A stretch of 64,000 bases of DNA, taken from the NCBI GenBank assembly GCA_013339895.1, contig JABACO010000003.1, positions 8,043,662 through 8,107,661 of the forward strand, read 5' to 3'. This document shows, piece after piece, positions 41,141 to 52,200 of the stretch. Position numbers and translations under genes: made by a program. Below the pieces are notes generated by a model. It did no database searches and was not told the origin of the DNA. It saw nothing but the letters and a program-made list of their open reading frames with translations. The number at the start of each line of letters is the position of its first letter. The first letter of the stretch is position 1. This DNA comes from Ephydatia muelleri (taxonomy: Eukaryota > Porifera > Demospongiae > Spongillida > Spongillidae).

Positions 41141-44100
41141 TGTTCCGGTGTCGGAGGGATCAATGACTCCCCGGCTGCAATGACTCCCCAGTCATTGACA
41201 CCTTAGGTTCACGTGACTCCCGCCTGGGTTCAATGACCCCCCACGTGCTTGACGATTCTAGATCTATTATAGTTACAGCTGGCGTGGCGTTGAAGATGGA
41301 GGAGTTTAAGGAAGAATTGAGAGCTGTTGAAAAGTACCTGATATACGGAGAATATGAGGAAGGGATGGAAAAAGGCGAAAAAGCTAACTTCAGGAGGAAG
41401 TGTCGAAACAACTACAAGCTGGAAGACGGTGTGCTACACTACCGCAAGAATATTACTTGCGAGGGCAAAGATGATGCTTTGTGGCGTGTTTGCGTTCGAT
41501 CAGATGAAGAAAAGGAGCGCATCCTCGAATCATGCCACGCTGGAGTTGCAGGTTTGTTGCAATCTTCTGCTTGATTTCAAATAATAGATTTTGTATGCAC
41601 AGGTAGTCATCTGGGACGTGACAAAACAATAGATAAGATCTCCGCGAGATTTTTTTGGAAGAATATGTATGAAGATATCAAGAAGTACGTCAAGGAATGC
41701 GATGTATGCCAAAGGATGAACCCTAAGTTTGTAAAGAGCAATGCAAAGTTGCATCCAGTTCCTGTCCGTGCGCAGGTGTGGCATAAAGTAAGTGTGTTAC
41801 TGAATTTTGATTGAATAAATACAAATAATTTTATTCAACATAGGTGGGTATTGACTTGATTGGTCCATTGCCTGAAACGAAAAAAGGAAACAAGTATATC
41901 GTAACTCTTTTGGACTATTTTAGCAAGTGGCCTGAGGCATGTCCAATTCCCAACAAGACTGCTTTAGCAGTGGCACAGTTCTTATTTGAGATGTTTTGCA
42001 GGTTAGTCATATTTATATATACCTTGGATACTATGTTTTAATTCATTTAATTTGCTGCATAATGTTATCATCTACTTGCTTGCAGATTTGGATGCTGTGA
42101 AGTGGTTATCTCAGACCAAGGACGGGAATTTGTTAACGCAGTGCAGGCTGAATTGTTTGCATTAACTGGAACAAAACACTGCCTTACATCTGCATACCAT
42201 CCACAAAGCAATGGGCTTACAGAGAGGTTTAATCAGACTTTGCAGACTGCACTGCAAAAAGTAGTTAATGATGAACAGAACAATTGGGATGACCACATCT
42301 CTGCAATACTCTTTGCTTACCGAACAGCTAAACAGAAAGCTACTAAATTATCTCCTTTTGAACTGATGTATTGTCGGTAAGAATTCATTATTTGCACCTC
42401 CTTTCATTATGGTCATGTCTTTGGTTTCAATAGTAAGGCTATACTTCCTGTGGAGATGGACCCTTTGAATGAAGTGAGCAGTGGCAATGAAAAGGAATGT
42501 GAAGATGATGAAAAGGATGCTGAATTGGGAATTATAATGGATGAGGAAGATGATGAGAACACAGGATGCTCTGGTATAATTGAAGATTGGATTGATGGTA
42601 CTACACATGAAGCATGCAGTGGCCTGGAAGTAGTCCATATAATCCAGCGTGCCAAGGAAATGCAGCAACTCAGGGATAAGATATATGAAAGGGCACTAGC
42701 AAATATTCAAGTGGCACAGCAAAAGGACAAGGCATTATATGACAAGAAGCATGCTTCATCCAAGGTATTGATATGGCAATTGTTAACAATTAACTTTTTT
42801 TCAATATTTACAATAAAGGTGTTCAGTGTTGGAACCCAGGTACTTTTAAGGAATAGTGCTCGAGACACAAAGAAAGGAGACAAATTGAAGCCACGCTGGA
42901 TGGGTCCCTACTGCATTCACACTGTCAATGACAAAGGTGTTTACACTTTGCGTAATGCTAGGACTGGGAAGGTTCTAAAAAATGGAGTGAATGTGTGTCG
43001 ATTAACAGAGTATCATTCACATTCTTTGGAGTCATCAGTTCTACCACAGCCCATATCATCAGTTGCACCTAATTGTTTATCATCAACAGGAGAAAATAAG
43101 ACAGTTGTGATCGATGAAAATGCTCCAACACCTGAAAAGATGCAGAGCAAGGTGTGGATAAGTTCTTTGAAACTTTATTCATCTGATAAAGATGATTTGG
43201 AAAATGGTAGAGAGCTGTCTGATGCTGTCATTGATGCAGCTCAGACTCTTCTAAAACACTGTTATACCAATATCTCCAGTTTCCAGTCACCACTACTGGG
43301 AAGAGTGCTCCAGTTTGAACCAGCTTCTCATAATGCAGTACAAATTCATCACACTGGTAAGCTCATGTTGACTATATCATAAATGTATAAGCTTTATTGC
43401 TTTTATTGTTCAATGTAGAAGGCCATTGGGTGTGCAGCAGCAATATTGGAGCCAAACAAGGCGAAGTGCTGTTGATGGACAGTTTGGTATCATCACCAAG
43501 TGATTCCCTACTTCTCCAACTTGCACAGATTTATCAAGCTGCACCAGATGTGCAGAATATGTCAATTAGGGTCCTTCCTGTGCAACAGCAGAAAGGAAGC
43601 AAAGACTGTGGATTATTTGCAGTAGCATTTGCAACAGAATTGTGCAGTGGGGAAGATCCCACAAGAGCTGTATTTAAACAGTGCAGCATGCGACAGCATC
43701 TGTATAACTGCCTTGAGGCTGGAGAAATATCTCGATTCCCACAGTATACAAAAAAAGAATTACGTTCTCTTCCAAAGAATACTGCCAAGCACTCCACACT
43801 CAAGACTTTGGACCAAGAACTTTTCTGTCTGTGTCGTCTGCCTGAGTGCTATGACAAACGCATGGTGCAGTGTACAGCGTGTAAGAGCTGGTATCACTTC
43901 CAGTGTGTGGGATTTAAATCAAAGAACGAAGTCCCTAAAAGCTGGAAGTGTAATAGCTGCATTAGTGAATAAGAGTTTCATTTTATTGAGTGGCTGCACC
44001 ATTGTTGCATCATGTATTTGTTCAACATGTATTTGTTCTTCAGTCATATTATTATGTATCCTACGAGAGTTCATCGCAAAGATGGCAGAATTTAATTAAC

Positions 44101-44348
44101 GTCATATACCTACCAATCATTGCAATCATCTGGGATGGGGGTCATTTATACCTAGGTACCAATGCTTTATGGGGGAGTCATTGGAATCATGGGGGGGTCA
44201 TTCATACCTAGGTACAAATGTCCGGGGGGTCACTAATCTCTAGGGGTCAATGACCGGGAGTCATTTATCCCTGGTGATCAATGACCGGGAGTCATTGAAA
44301 ACGGGAGTCATTAGTACCTACGACACCGGTTCGGTCCGAACCGGAACA
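41141..44348 (+). mobile_element. Ginger-type DNA transposon with Ulp1/PHD transposase, inside gypsy A
   Basis: A 3208-bp element. Ends are TGTTCCGGT...ACCGGAACA; the right terminal repeat has an extra palindromic TCGGACCGAACCGGT before the GTCG shared with the left end. Flanks are TTAG and CTAG (4-bp target duplication with one mismatch). Both subterminal regions (41160-41245 and 44170-44315) are packed with variants of TCAATGACTCCC in both orientations, plausible transposase sites. One spliced gene fills the interior. It is oriented opposite to gypsy A and interrupts its polyprotein between protease and RT. Confidence 0.9.
41296..43972 (+). CDS. spliced Ginger-type transposase: integrase core, GPY/F, Ulp1-like protease, PHD finger
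   Basis: Seven exons by GT-AG boundaries: 41296-41551, 41603-41787, 41844-42001, 42086-42376, 42434-42764, 42819-43356 and 43419-43972. Their lengths add to 2313 nt, exactly 771 codons with the terminal TAA. Domains in order: HHCC zinc finger (SCHAG ... SHLGRDKT ... CDVCQ); rve core with Asp in VGIDLIGPL, Asp in VISDQGREF and Glu in LTERFNQTL, the last two 35 residues apart; GPY/F-like module (LKPRWMGPYCIHTV); Ulp1-type cysteine protease with His in EGHWVC, Asp in LLMDSL, and QQKGSKDCGLFA (Gln/Cys); C-terminal PHD finger (CLCRLPE ... CTACKSWYHFQC ... CNSC). Known Ginger transposases derive from gypsy integrases and cut and paste DNA. The protease presumably acts on SUMO-like conjugates; that is inference. 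No stop or frameshift is visible. Confidence 0.9.
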
Positions 44349-45135
44349 CTAGACAAAATACCACTATACTTCAATAACAGTTGTTGTAACTCATCCTTCT
44401 CATTGTCCGTAACACCTTCTGCCACCTTATCGACCAACTGCTTGGCAATGCTCTGAACACTAGTGTTATGGCTCCCCTGTGTATCCACTCCAGCCGAGCA
44501 TGCCATGCTATTGTGTTCATCCAAAGAATGCAGTGTGCCTACCACCTCCTGCTTATGCAGAACAATAGGGAAAGAAGAAGGATTAAGCAACTGGACAAGT
44601 ACTTCTTTTGACCCCTTACTCACAAATGAGACAGATCTAGCCACCATCAAGCCATGACGTTCCATGAATGCAACATTGGGTTCTAACAATACAGAACCAT
44701 TTACACCACACAGGCCACCATTACATGCAGCAAGAATTCGCATTTGAGATGACCCAGGGACCTCCACGTGCTCAATAAGTTGCACATCACAAACCCCAAC
44801 TGGTGATCGACTTTTCCTATCTGTTTCCATGCTTAATGCCTCAGTTCCTGCTACAAGTACTCCAGCGCCTAAATCTAGTTGGCAATTAAACTTGGAAAGA
44901 AAATCAGCTCCGATCAAGCACTCGTGTCAACTGACTAGCAACTAAGACTGGGAAGTTAGTATGTATGCTACCAATATGCAAAGGCAACTCAACTTGACCC
45001 AACAAGTTCAATTGTTGCCCATTTGCTGTAACCACAGGGTGGTTAAGATCTTTTAGATGGTAACCATATCCTCCACCTTTTAATACATCCCTCCATACAT
45101 CTTCCCTAATTAGTGTTACCCCAGAACCCGTATCA
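44349..45135 (-). pseudogene. gypsy A aspartic protease region, frameshifted
   Basis: The DTGSG active-site motif lies at about 45125, one frame away from the end of gag, so a frameshift would be needed for read-through. After VVTANGQQLNLLGQVELPL the frame closes at a TGA near 44915. The continuation (IGADFLSKFNCQLDLG) is in another frame, open from 44917 to 44349 down to LLLKYSG, where the Ginger-type insertion cuts it. The first shift could be programmed. The second looks like decay or error. Confidence 0.7.
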
Positions 45136-46141
45136 ATGTCTTGAGCATTCTAGTTAGTCTCCCTGCCACCTCTCCCTGAATCATCATAGATGAGCTTACA
45201 GCTTGCACCACACCTCGTCGTTTCAAACAATCACGCTGAGCATGCCCAAGCTCACCGCATTCCCAACACTTTAACTGCCTTCTTCCGTGTGCATTCTTTG
45301 GACAATCCTTTCTTACGTGTCCACGAGACTTGCAATTCCAGCACACCGGCCCCGTTTTCTCCCGTTCTTCACTATTATCTACTCTTCCCCGCTGCCCACC
45401 TTTCAGCTTCTCAGATAACCTTTGTACTTCTCGTCTCAGAGTCTCTACTTCGCTTCGTTCTCTATCTCGGCGTAAAGTAGCTGTAACTAATTCAGAATTA
45501 GAGCTCTCACCTTCTGTAGAGGCCACAACTTCTTTCTGCCGCAACATTTGCAAATGCTTCTGTGCAGTCTCTACCATCTCGTGCTTACAGGCTAATTTCA
45601 ACGCATCGTCCAAGGTTTTTGGCTCTTCTTTCATTAGCGCTAGTTGCACCGACGAAGAAAGGACTCCCTGAATAAACTGATTGCGCAGCAGGTCCTGTAA
45701 TTGTTCTGCTGGCCACGCAGGAAAAGCTTTATCTGCCATACCCCTCAGAGCACCACAGAACTCCATTAAAGACTCCCCAACTTTCTGCACCCTCGTGCGC
45801 ACTTTCAACTGCCACTCCAGCTCGCTACCTAAAGGTGCATAAGACCGCTGAATACAATCACATACCGCGTCATAGTCACCCGTCTGAGCCAGCCCGTGGT
45901 GCGTAACCATGCGGTAAGGCTCGTCCTCTAACAGCGACAGTAGTTCCTTTGACCAGCTATCCTTCGCAATCTTCGCCTGAGTAGCATACATTTCAAATCT
46001 TGATAACCACAGCTTCCAATCGCCTTTAGCGCCAAAGCGTGGAGGCGGTCGAAGCGACATTCTGACAACCCTTTCAACAACAGTGGTTGTTCCCGCAGAA
46101 ACCGGGTCCCCAGAGGTGTCCATGTCCTCTTCTTCAGCCAT
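45116..46141 (-). CDS. gypsy A Gag
   Basis: 341 aa. The N-terminal half is a retrotransposon capsid-like region (GDWKLWLSRFEMYA, then LMEFCGALRGMADKAFP). A basic coiled stretch follows (about 215-245). Two CCHC zinc knuckles lie near the end: CWNCKSRGHVRKDC and CWECGELGHAQRDC. It binds and packages the element's RNA. The start ATG overlaps the primer-binding site; no other upstream in-frame ATG precedes it inside the element. It ends just past the DTGSG sequence, which is read in another frame. Confidence 0.9.
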   Translation of the reverse strand: MAEEEDMDTSGDPVSAGTTTVVERVVRMSLRPPPRFGAKGDWKLWLSRFEMYATQAKIAKDSWSKELLSLLEDEPYRMVTHHGLAQTGDYDAVCDCIQRSYAPLGSELEWQLKVRTRVQKVGESLMEFCGALRGMADKAFPAWPAEQLQDLLRNQFIQGVLSSSVQLALMKEEPKTLDDALKLACKHEMVETAQKHLQMLRQKEVVASTEGESSNSELVTATLRRDRERSEVETLRREVQRLSEKLKGGQRGRVDNSEEREKTGPVCWNCKSRGHVRKDCPKNAHGRRQLKCWECGELGHAQRDCLKRRGVVQAVSSSMMIQGEVAGRLTRMLKTLIRVLG

Positions 46142-46157
46142 CCCACTTCTGACACCA
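46141..46157 (-). promoter_or_regulatory. primer-binding site of gypsy A (tRNA-Leu-type)
   Basis: Two bases inside the 5' LTR the minus strand reads TGGTGTCAGAAGTGGGA. It is complementary to the 3' end (…TCCCACTTCTGACACCA) of a common eukaryotic leucine tRNA. This is the expected place for minus-strand priming. Confidence 0.75.
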
Positions 46158-46159
46158 AT

Positions 46160-46351
46160 TGTAGCGCACTCACAGTCCCAAACAGACTACAAACTTTATG
46201 ACAGTGTCTCACCCTACGCATACAATACACTCAATTAAATACCAGCCAACTATTGTTCTTTAATGCACACGGCACTACAGTTCTCGATAGTTCTGTCGTC
46301 AGGCTGTCGCTAGTAGTGTTGCTCATGCGTACAGCTGTTGCCATCGTTACA
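46160..46351 (-). repeat. 5' LTR of gypsy A (192 bp)
   Basis: Appears identical to 37849-38040. Transcription of the element would start here and run toward lower coordinates. Outside it the older gypsy remnant resumes. Confidence 0.9.
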
Positions 46352-46830
46352 CACCCAATACGGTTTGATGTCACCTGTGATATGGTGTTATCTGGCCAGC
46401 CAAAACAACAGTATTTTATTATCTGGGCACAGATAGGATCAGAGGCCTGAGATGATAAATACCACTGTAGTGTGTTGTGTGTTGTTGGCAAATAATGTCC
46501 ATGAATCCCTTAACCTCCCTCTGCAGACTGACACAATCCTTATCCTGCATTGCAGTTGGTGCACGTGACAGAATGCATCTGCTGTATGTAACAGTTTCTC
46601 TGGCGCATGACTTATGGTGTAGCTGAAGCATAGGAGGGTATCAGAGGATGCTTCAATGTCAGACTCCGAGCTCACATAGCACATAGAGAAAGAAGCCCTA
46701 GCAACACTGAACATGGGCAACATGAGGTAATCTTTAAACTTCCATGTTATTGCTAGGCTTTTTTTCTCTATATCTGTGTATATGAGCTCAGTGTCTGACA
46801 TTGAACAAGAAGCAAAAGCTACTGCCAAGT
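46352..46830 (-). pseudogene. older gypsy Pol remnant, RNase H to integrase linker (outer level of the nest)
   Basis: The minus strand reads ELIYTDIEKKSLAITWKFKD, the RNase H motif that in element B is QKYAQIEKEALGVTWACERF. Later, in another frame, it reads DPICAQIIKYCCFGWPDNTI, matching the DEICQKVIQYCQEGWPDKSL linker of element B. It stops at the LTR and continues across it at 37848. Thus it belongs to the same broad family as element B and predates gypsy A. Confidence 0.75.
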
Positions 46831-46984
46831 GTTATCAGAAAGCTGTAACATCACTGCACTAGAGATCCCAAATGGCAGCTTGTTGAAGCAGAATTGTCCG
46901 AAGGGTGTGATGAAATCTGTTAGTGCGTTATTATATTGCACAATAATAATGTCAGGTCACAGGACCCATGCAGGCCGAGCTAGG

Positions 46985-47025
46985 TATTTGTCCCGCTTAA
47001 CCCCCCCCCCCCCCCCCCCCCCGCC
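46985..47025. repeat. poly-C tract
   Basis: A C run of about 22 bases at 47000-47022 followed by GCCTCG. It is one of several long C/G homopolymers in the window. Confidence 0.9.
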
Positions 47026-47477
47026 TCGTATCTTGGCAGTACTGGCTGCTAGGTAGAAGGCAAGGATGGAGGAGGAGGTACATTGCTATAACCTATTTAT
47101 GGATATCACTAAATCTATAATTACCATCAGTCGTTTAATTATTAGGCTAAATTATGATTGCGCATAAATAATTAACTTTCCGGGATCCCTGCCAGCCTTG
47201 GGCAGTCCTGTGACTAGGGTGAACATTGTACACCAGTGTAGTAATGATGTAAGTCATACTCAACTGCAAAGCTGGGTCTGGGCATGCGATTAAGGTTGAA
47301 GGGGCACTTTTCTGAGTGTGTTACAGCTGGTTGATTAAACTACATTTCTACTTGTAGCAGGTCTTTGGCAACATAATATGGAAATGAAATTCCATCTATG
47401 CAATACAAAGCCCATATGCATTTTACTCAACCCCCACATCTCCCTACAGCCTAAAACAAAGGTAAAATCTGAAGCAA

Positions 47478-48208
47478 TGAGTGGCAAAGTTGAGTTTGTT
47501 GATGAAATACCACAGGAACTCATCTGCTCCATCTGCCTCAGGCCAGCTGAAGATCCTGAGCAAACGAGATGCACCTGCTCAAAACTATTGCTCCAAATGC
47601 ATTCAATAACTGAGGCAGACATCTGGCAAGTGCCCCACGTGTAGAAAAGATCTGGAGGCACTCCCAGACAGACTAAGTGCCCAGAGGCTCAGAAGTTTGA
47701 GGGTTAAGTGCAGTAACAATGGTGCAGAGTGCGTGTGGGTTAATGAATGGGCAGCACTCAGAGATCATATCAAGATGTGCCCAAAGGTGCAAATTGCCTG
47801 CCCTTACACCAAGGTGGGGTGCACATTTGAGTGCCTCAGGAACACATGCCTATGCACGTTAAGGAGTCTATTCAGGATCACCTGGACAAAGCCATAACTG
47901 CATTGCAGCCGTCTCGGAGGTTTTGTAGTAAGGTTGCCTGAGTTCAGAAGAAGGAGGCGAATGAGATCTGGCCCACCTCTGCTGGAATTTATACCCACCC
48001 CAATGGCTTCATCTAAGGGAATACCATGGCAATGGTGCAGGCACTCGGTTTTCATTGGCCTGATGTCTGGTGAGAAAGATGACAATCTGGTGTGGCCTCT
48101 CAGAGCCACATTCATTGTGACCCTACTGAATCAGATCAGGGACAAAAATCACAAGAGTGGAATCCTCACTATTGATGGAAACCTCTATCAATTGATGAAT
48201 GTGGTTTA
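47478..48208 (+). pseudogene. TRAF-like gene copy 4, short lineage, several frameshifts
   Basis: Has the native start (MSGKVEFVDEIPQELICSIC). It runs into a frameshift just after CTCSKL (about 47588) where a few bases are lost. Later blocks match in shifting frames (LRVKCSNNGAECVWVNEWAA, MCPKVQIACPYTKVGCTFEC). The same 82-codon zinc-finger block is missing as in copy 2. The MATH domain is cut short: after DGN the sequence jumps to LYQL. About 250 bp upstream matches the region before the intact gene. Confidence 0.85.
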
Positions 48209-48475
48209 GAAGGTGCATGTTGATGTTATGAGGCAAGTAAGGTTTATTTGATGAGCAAACTGTATACTTGTCATTACCGGCTCACTCACCCTGCAGAATG
48301 GGAGCAAACTTGAGAGGGAAGGGAGGAGGGAGGGAGCTCGAGCTTCTACGTGAGAGGGCATGCTCAATGTCAGGAGGAAGAGGGGGAAGGGGGCGTGGCA
48401 TGCACGATCCACCTGACTGGAAACCAGTTCAAGCTACAACAATATTTCACATTAATAGCCCGTATTTTTAAATAT
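48209..48475 (+). repeat. TRAF cassette 3' flank, third copy
   Basis: GGTTTAGAAGGTGCATGTTG through CCGGCTCACTCACCCTGCAG to CAGTTCAAGCTACAAC, as after copies 1 and 2. Exon A does not follow; an AT-rich stretch to about 48640 does. Confidence 0.75.
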
Positions 48476-48639
48476 TTTATTAAAATGGATCACTGATAAT
48501 TCACAAAAAAAAATCATATTATGTCTTTCTAAATAAGCACAACAGAAATCATGTGATGAAATCTCAGAAACAAAAAAAAAAGGAACTTTTACAACTTTAG
48601 TGACCGCACATTTCTCCATATGACTTCCAATTTGTTATC

Positions 48640-48960
48640 AAAACGTTATCAAAACGTTATCTAGAATACTATCCCGTCCTCCCCAACCCCTTCTTCCACT
48701 AACCACCATGAAGCCAACACTTCACTTGGAGCCCTTTCATCTTTTATGGACAATTATCATACCTTCCAATTAGAGCACATGTCTCTATGGTGAGATTCTT
48801 GATCAGTTTGCATGACCTTGCCCCCTGGGACCAGTCCAAGATCAGGCTCAGATCCATGAGGGTCAGGGTGGTAATCTCCACGACAACCCAAAGGTTCAAC
48901 CTCCCGCTGTGGTCCAGTGTGGCCGGTTGGAACACAATACTCTCCAGCCCCTGGCGTGGG
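48640..48960 (-). other. candidate exon B region, inverted copy
   Basis: The reverse complement of the 14560-14830 / 16935-17230 module, with the same AATTGGAAGG donor-like site and TAACGTTTTGATAAC stretch. It is inverted relative to the TRAF pseudogene just upstream. Frame broken as in the plus-strand copies. Confidence 0.5.
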
Positions 48961-49170
48961 GGAGGAGTCTGTGCTCCCCCATAGTCAAGGGGGCAATGGT
49001 GCAGATGGGACTGCTGTGGTTGTCAGGGCAACAAGACCAGCTTGTTGCAGCCATGTAGTAGGGAGGGGACAGGAGAGTGGGATAAGTTTATGTGTCTGTG
49101 TGCGTGCTTCTGTATGTGGGTATATATGCTCATTATGTGTCTGTATGTATGTGTACCTGAGCATATACAT

Positions 49171-49980
49171 ATGGGTCAGTTTCCGAGAAAATGAAAAGTG
49201 GCTATATATATAAAAAGTTATAAAAATGCTTCACGTTTGAATCGCTAAAACTCCGTAAAGGTTTAAGCTATCAACTTCCTATTTCGAACACTTCTTGCCA
49301 CACCACTTCTCTCTACGAACATTGATTTTGGTGTCTTACCCTTGCTCCTTGCCGACGTTACAAGGCACAGTACCCCGAGGGATTCAAAATCCAGGTAGCT
49401 CCCTGCAGGAATGTCCAAATCATTTCAAAATCGATATGCACGTAAAGGAGTCCTGTCACTGTTTATTTCTGCAGATCGTTGATTTTTACCTTATCCGTTA
49501 TGGAGATACAGCAATGCAAAGTAAAGTCCACGTTTCCCGCTCGAATCGCGCCTTTCTCAGTCCCACTTGGGAGAATGGAAGCGGTTCAAGGACTGAGAAA
49601 GGCGCGATTCGAGCGGGAAACGTGGACTTACTTTGCATTGCTGTATCTCCATAACAAAAGAGGTAAAAATCAACGATCAGCAGAAATCAATAGTGACAGG
49701 ACTCCTTTACGTGCATATCGATTTTGAAGTGATTTGGACATTCCTGCAGGGAGCTACCTGGATTTTGAACCCCTCGGGGTACTGTGCCTTGTAACGTCGT
49801 CAAGGAGCAAGGGTAGACACCAAAATATTGTTTCGTAGAGAGAAGTGGTGTGGCACGAAGTGTTCAAAATAGGAAGTAGATAGCTTAAACCGTTATGGAG
49901 TTTTAGCGATTCAAACGTGAAGCATTTTTATAACTTTTTATATATATAGCCACTTTTCATTTTCTCGGAGACTGACCCAT
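49171..49980. mobile_element. long foldback element F5 (810 bp, near-perfect)
   Basis: Same ends as F1 (ATGGGTCAGTTTCCGAGAAA). The two arms of about 395 bp are almost identical reverse complements, meeting near 49575 around CCCACTTGGGAGAATGGAAG. As RNA it would fold into one long hairpin. Both arms correspond to the left arm of F1. No coding region. Confidence 0.9.
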
Positions 49981-51480
49981 ATACAGTATGCTTGCTATTT
50001 GGACACTTCGATGTTGATGATGTCATCTTCCTTCTCCCAGCCCAGGAGACTAGAATGCCAACTTCATCTGCACAGATGCTTTGTGTAGGCACTCACCAAA
50101 AATGTCTACCTATTACCTTACTAATCCATGCCATTGTGCTTGCACTCTGTGCTTGCAACATGCTGACCAGGTCATAATTTTATAGTGCTCAAGACACATA
50201 TAGGACTGATGGCAGTTTAGGACCTGCCTTGTAATATTGTTTCCTTTTTGTCGTGTGCATTGCGGTATGTATTCTGATCTTCAATGGTGTTTATTTTATT
50301 GCTTAAAATTTCAAATAAGTAATGTGCTAAGATATTAGAATATTCTGAGAGGCATATTTATATTTCCATTGGTCATAACCAGTCATTCCACTGTATTGTA
50401 GTGATGATTCAACATGGTAAGGCATTGTGGTCATGGTACATAAGTGGTAAATTTGGTATTGAATGATTGTAGACGAAATGAAAGTACTTCATTAATCCAG
50501 CAAAAGTGTGTTCAGTCATAAAGGATCAAGGACTACCTCCACTATCCTCTTCAAGATCAGGCCCTGATGGATATTGGTTTTTGGTTGCCAGAGCAGTCTC
50601 TGGGCTAATATACCCATCCTCCAAGTACATCAGAGCATTACTGCAGGACTATTATTGTACTTTTAAATTTAAAGTAGCTATGGCTATGGATCAATTCATA
50701 GAGAGATTTAAAACATTACGTGTGCATTGTTCTGTCACATTTCACCCACAACAGATTGAAACAATATTTTGTTTACGCATGTTGCAAAGTTTGTGGAGGT
50801 TAGTCCCATCTTGTATTGCTCATGCTAGGAATTATAATTTTTTTCTTTTTGTCTTCACATTACATGGGCATTTGACCCAATCCATTTTGCATTTCTTCAC
50901 AGGGATGGATGCAATCCTTGCTTAGGAATTTGACAAGGTGCCATTCATATAATTCCCAACAGCCGGCTTCAACTTGCGAAATGGAACTGAGGCTATGATA
51001 TGTTATAGGAAAGATGGATTTGATTTCAAGAGTGCATTTCATTTGTTATCGAGTATGTTATTTTAACACTCTGTTCATTAATAGGCATCATGTTTATTAT
51101 AATTGTAAAAGATATACTGTAAAACAATCTCTTGTTTTAAATCTACCAGGAGGTACAAAGCATGCAAGCTAAACAAAATCTGATTTTTTTGTGTGCGATA
51201 AACAACATCAACAAAAATAAAACAACTGAGAGTACATTTACTCCAATCACTAGCGGAACAGTAATGTGAAAAAAGAATGCCTTCAAGTGTCTGATTAAAT
51301 CCCCTCAATTCCAGTTATTAGTGCCTGCAATTTCAGCAAAGGCTGCAGCAATGGCCTTCAACAAAGAATCCATCTAGGTTCTGGCTCTTAAAGACCTTCA
51401 TGATTCCAAATTATTGTTTGACCTGAATAACAAAGATACCAAAGAGCTCTCAACGGTACCTTATGCACACTTCTAGCTCC
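49981..51480. other. no gene supported
   Basis: A 139-codon open frame at 50506-50925 has no recognisable motif and mixed composition; it is left unassigned. The rest is AT-rich with no repeats seen. Confidence 0.5.
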
Positions 51481-51482
51481 TT

Positions 51483-51483
<1 letters not shown>

Positions 51484-51573
<90 letters not shown>

Positions 51574-51580
51574 ACACACT

Positions 51581-51631
<51 letters not shown>
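51484..51631. repeat. (CA)n microsatellite
   Basis: About 148 bp of CA repeat with CTCACA and ATATA interruptions. Looser CA-rich stretches follow at 51805-51905. Confidence 0.95.
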
Positions 51632-51633
<2 letters not shown>

Positions 51634-52046
51634 GCTGGGCACATCAACATGTACCATTTAATTTTTTTAAAATCCAAAACCAAAGGTGCAGATACATGTA
51701 CAAAGAGATCAACTTAGATCAGTTGGATTGCTCTACAGATGAGAGGTAAAAACTATCAATTTAACCGAATAGCACACCTAATAAACAAACACTCCCAATG
51801 ACAACACACACACTTCACAGACATACACACACATGCATATGCAAAGAGATTGTGATAACCTGATCAGTGGACTCAGCACACACACACATACATACACACG
51901 CGCGCACCCTTGCACATACAAAGAAAAATGATAACTGGAGAAGTGACCAGTCTGTTGTTTGGATGGTAGGTCTAAACATTCCAATGACACCGCTAACATA
52001 CACTCTTTCCAGGGCTGTTGCCGCCAGTAGGGTTGCACAGTTTTAA

Positions 52047-52200
52047 CTAGACCACTTTTCCCACCAGTGTCTCGATTTTTACAGGTACTGATTGGCCTTC
52101 AACTGATCCAGCGACTGGGGCTTCATTTTGCTGCGCTGCTTTGTCCCTCTTGTGCCGAATGGCTTCCAGTTCAGCTAGCATGAATGATGAGGGAGTGGCC
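52047..52200 (-). CDS. candidate 3' exon of an unidentified host gene
   Basis: On the minus strand an ACCTCAG acceptor is followed by ATPSSFMLAELEAIRHKRDK, then AAQQNEAPVAGS and VPVKIETLVGKVV, ending TAG at 52047. It is charged and helical at first. It would form the last exon of a gene whose preceding exon is split by gypsy B. No family recognised. Confidence 0.4.

Larger units (their letters stand above)
37849..46351 (-). mobile_element. Ty3/gypsy LTR retrotransposon A, disrupted by a DNA transposon
   Basis: Two LTRs of 192 bp (37849-38040 and 46160-46351) appear identical and begin and end TG...CA. A 4-bp duplication CACC flanks the element (37845-37848 and 46352-46355). On the minus strand: PBS, gag, protease, RT-RNase H-integrase, and a proline/glutamate-rich tail. 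Length is 8503 bp, of which 3208 bp is the Ginger-type insertion at 41141-44348. Identical LTRs imply recent integration, yet frameshifts exist in the protease and at a homopolymer after integrase. Confidence 0.9.

Noticed and set aside
50506-50925. 139-aa open frame
   Set aside because: No motif, no repeat copy, no splice or promoter support; kept only as an unassigned stretch.
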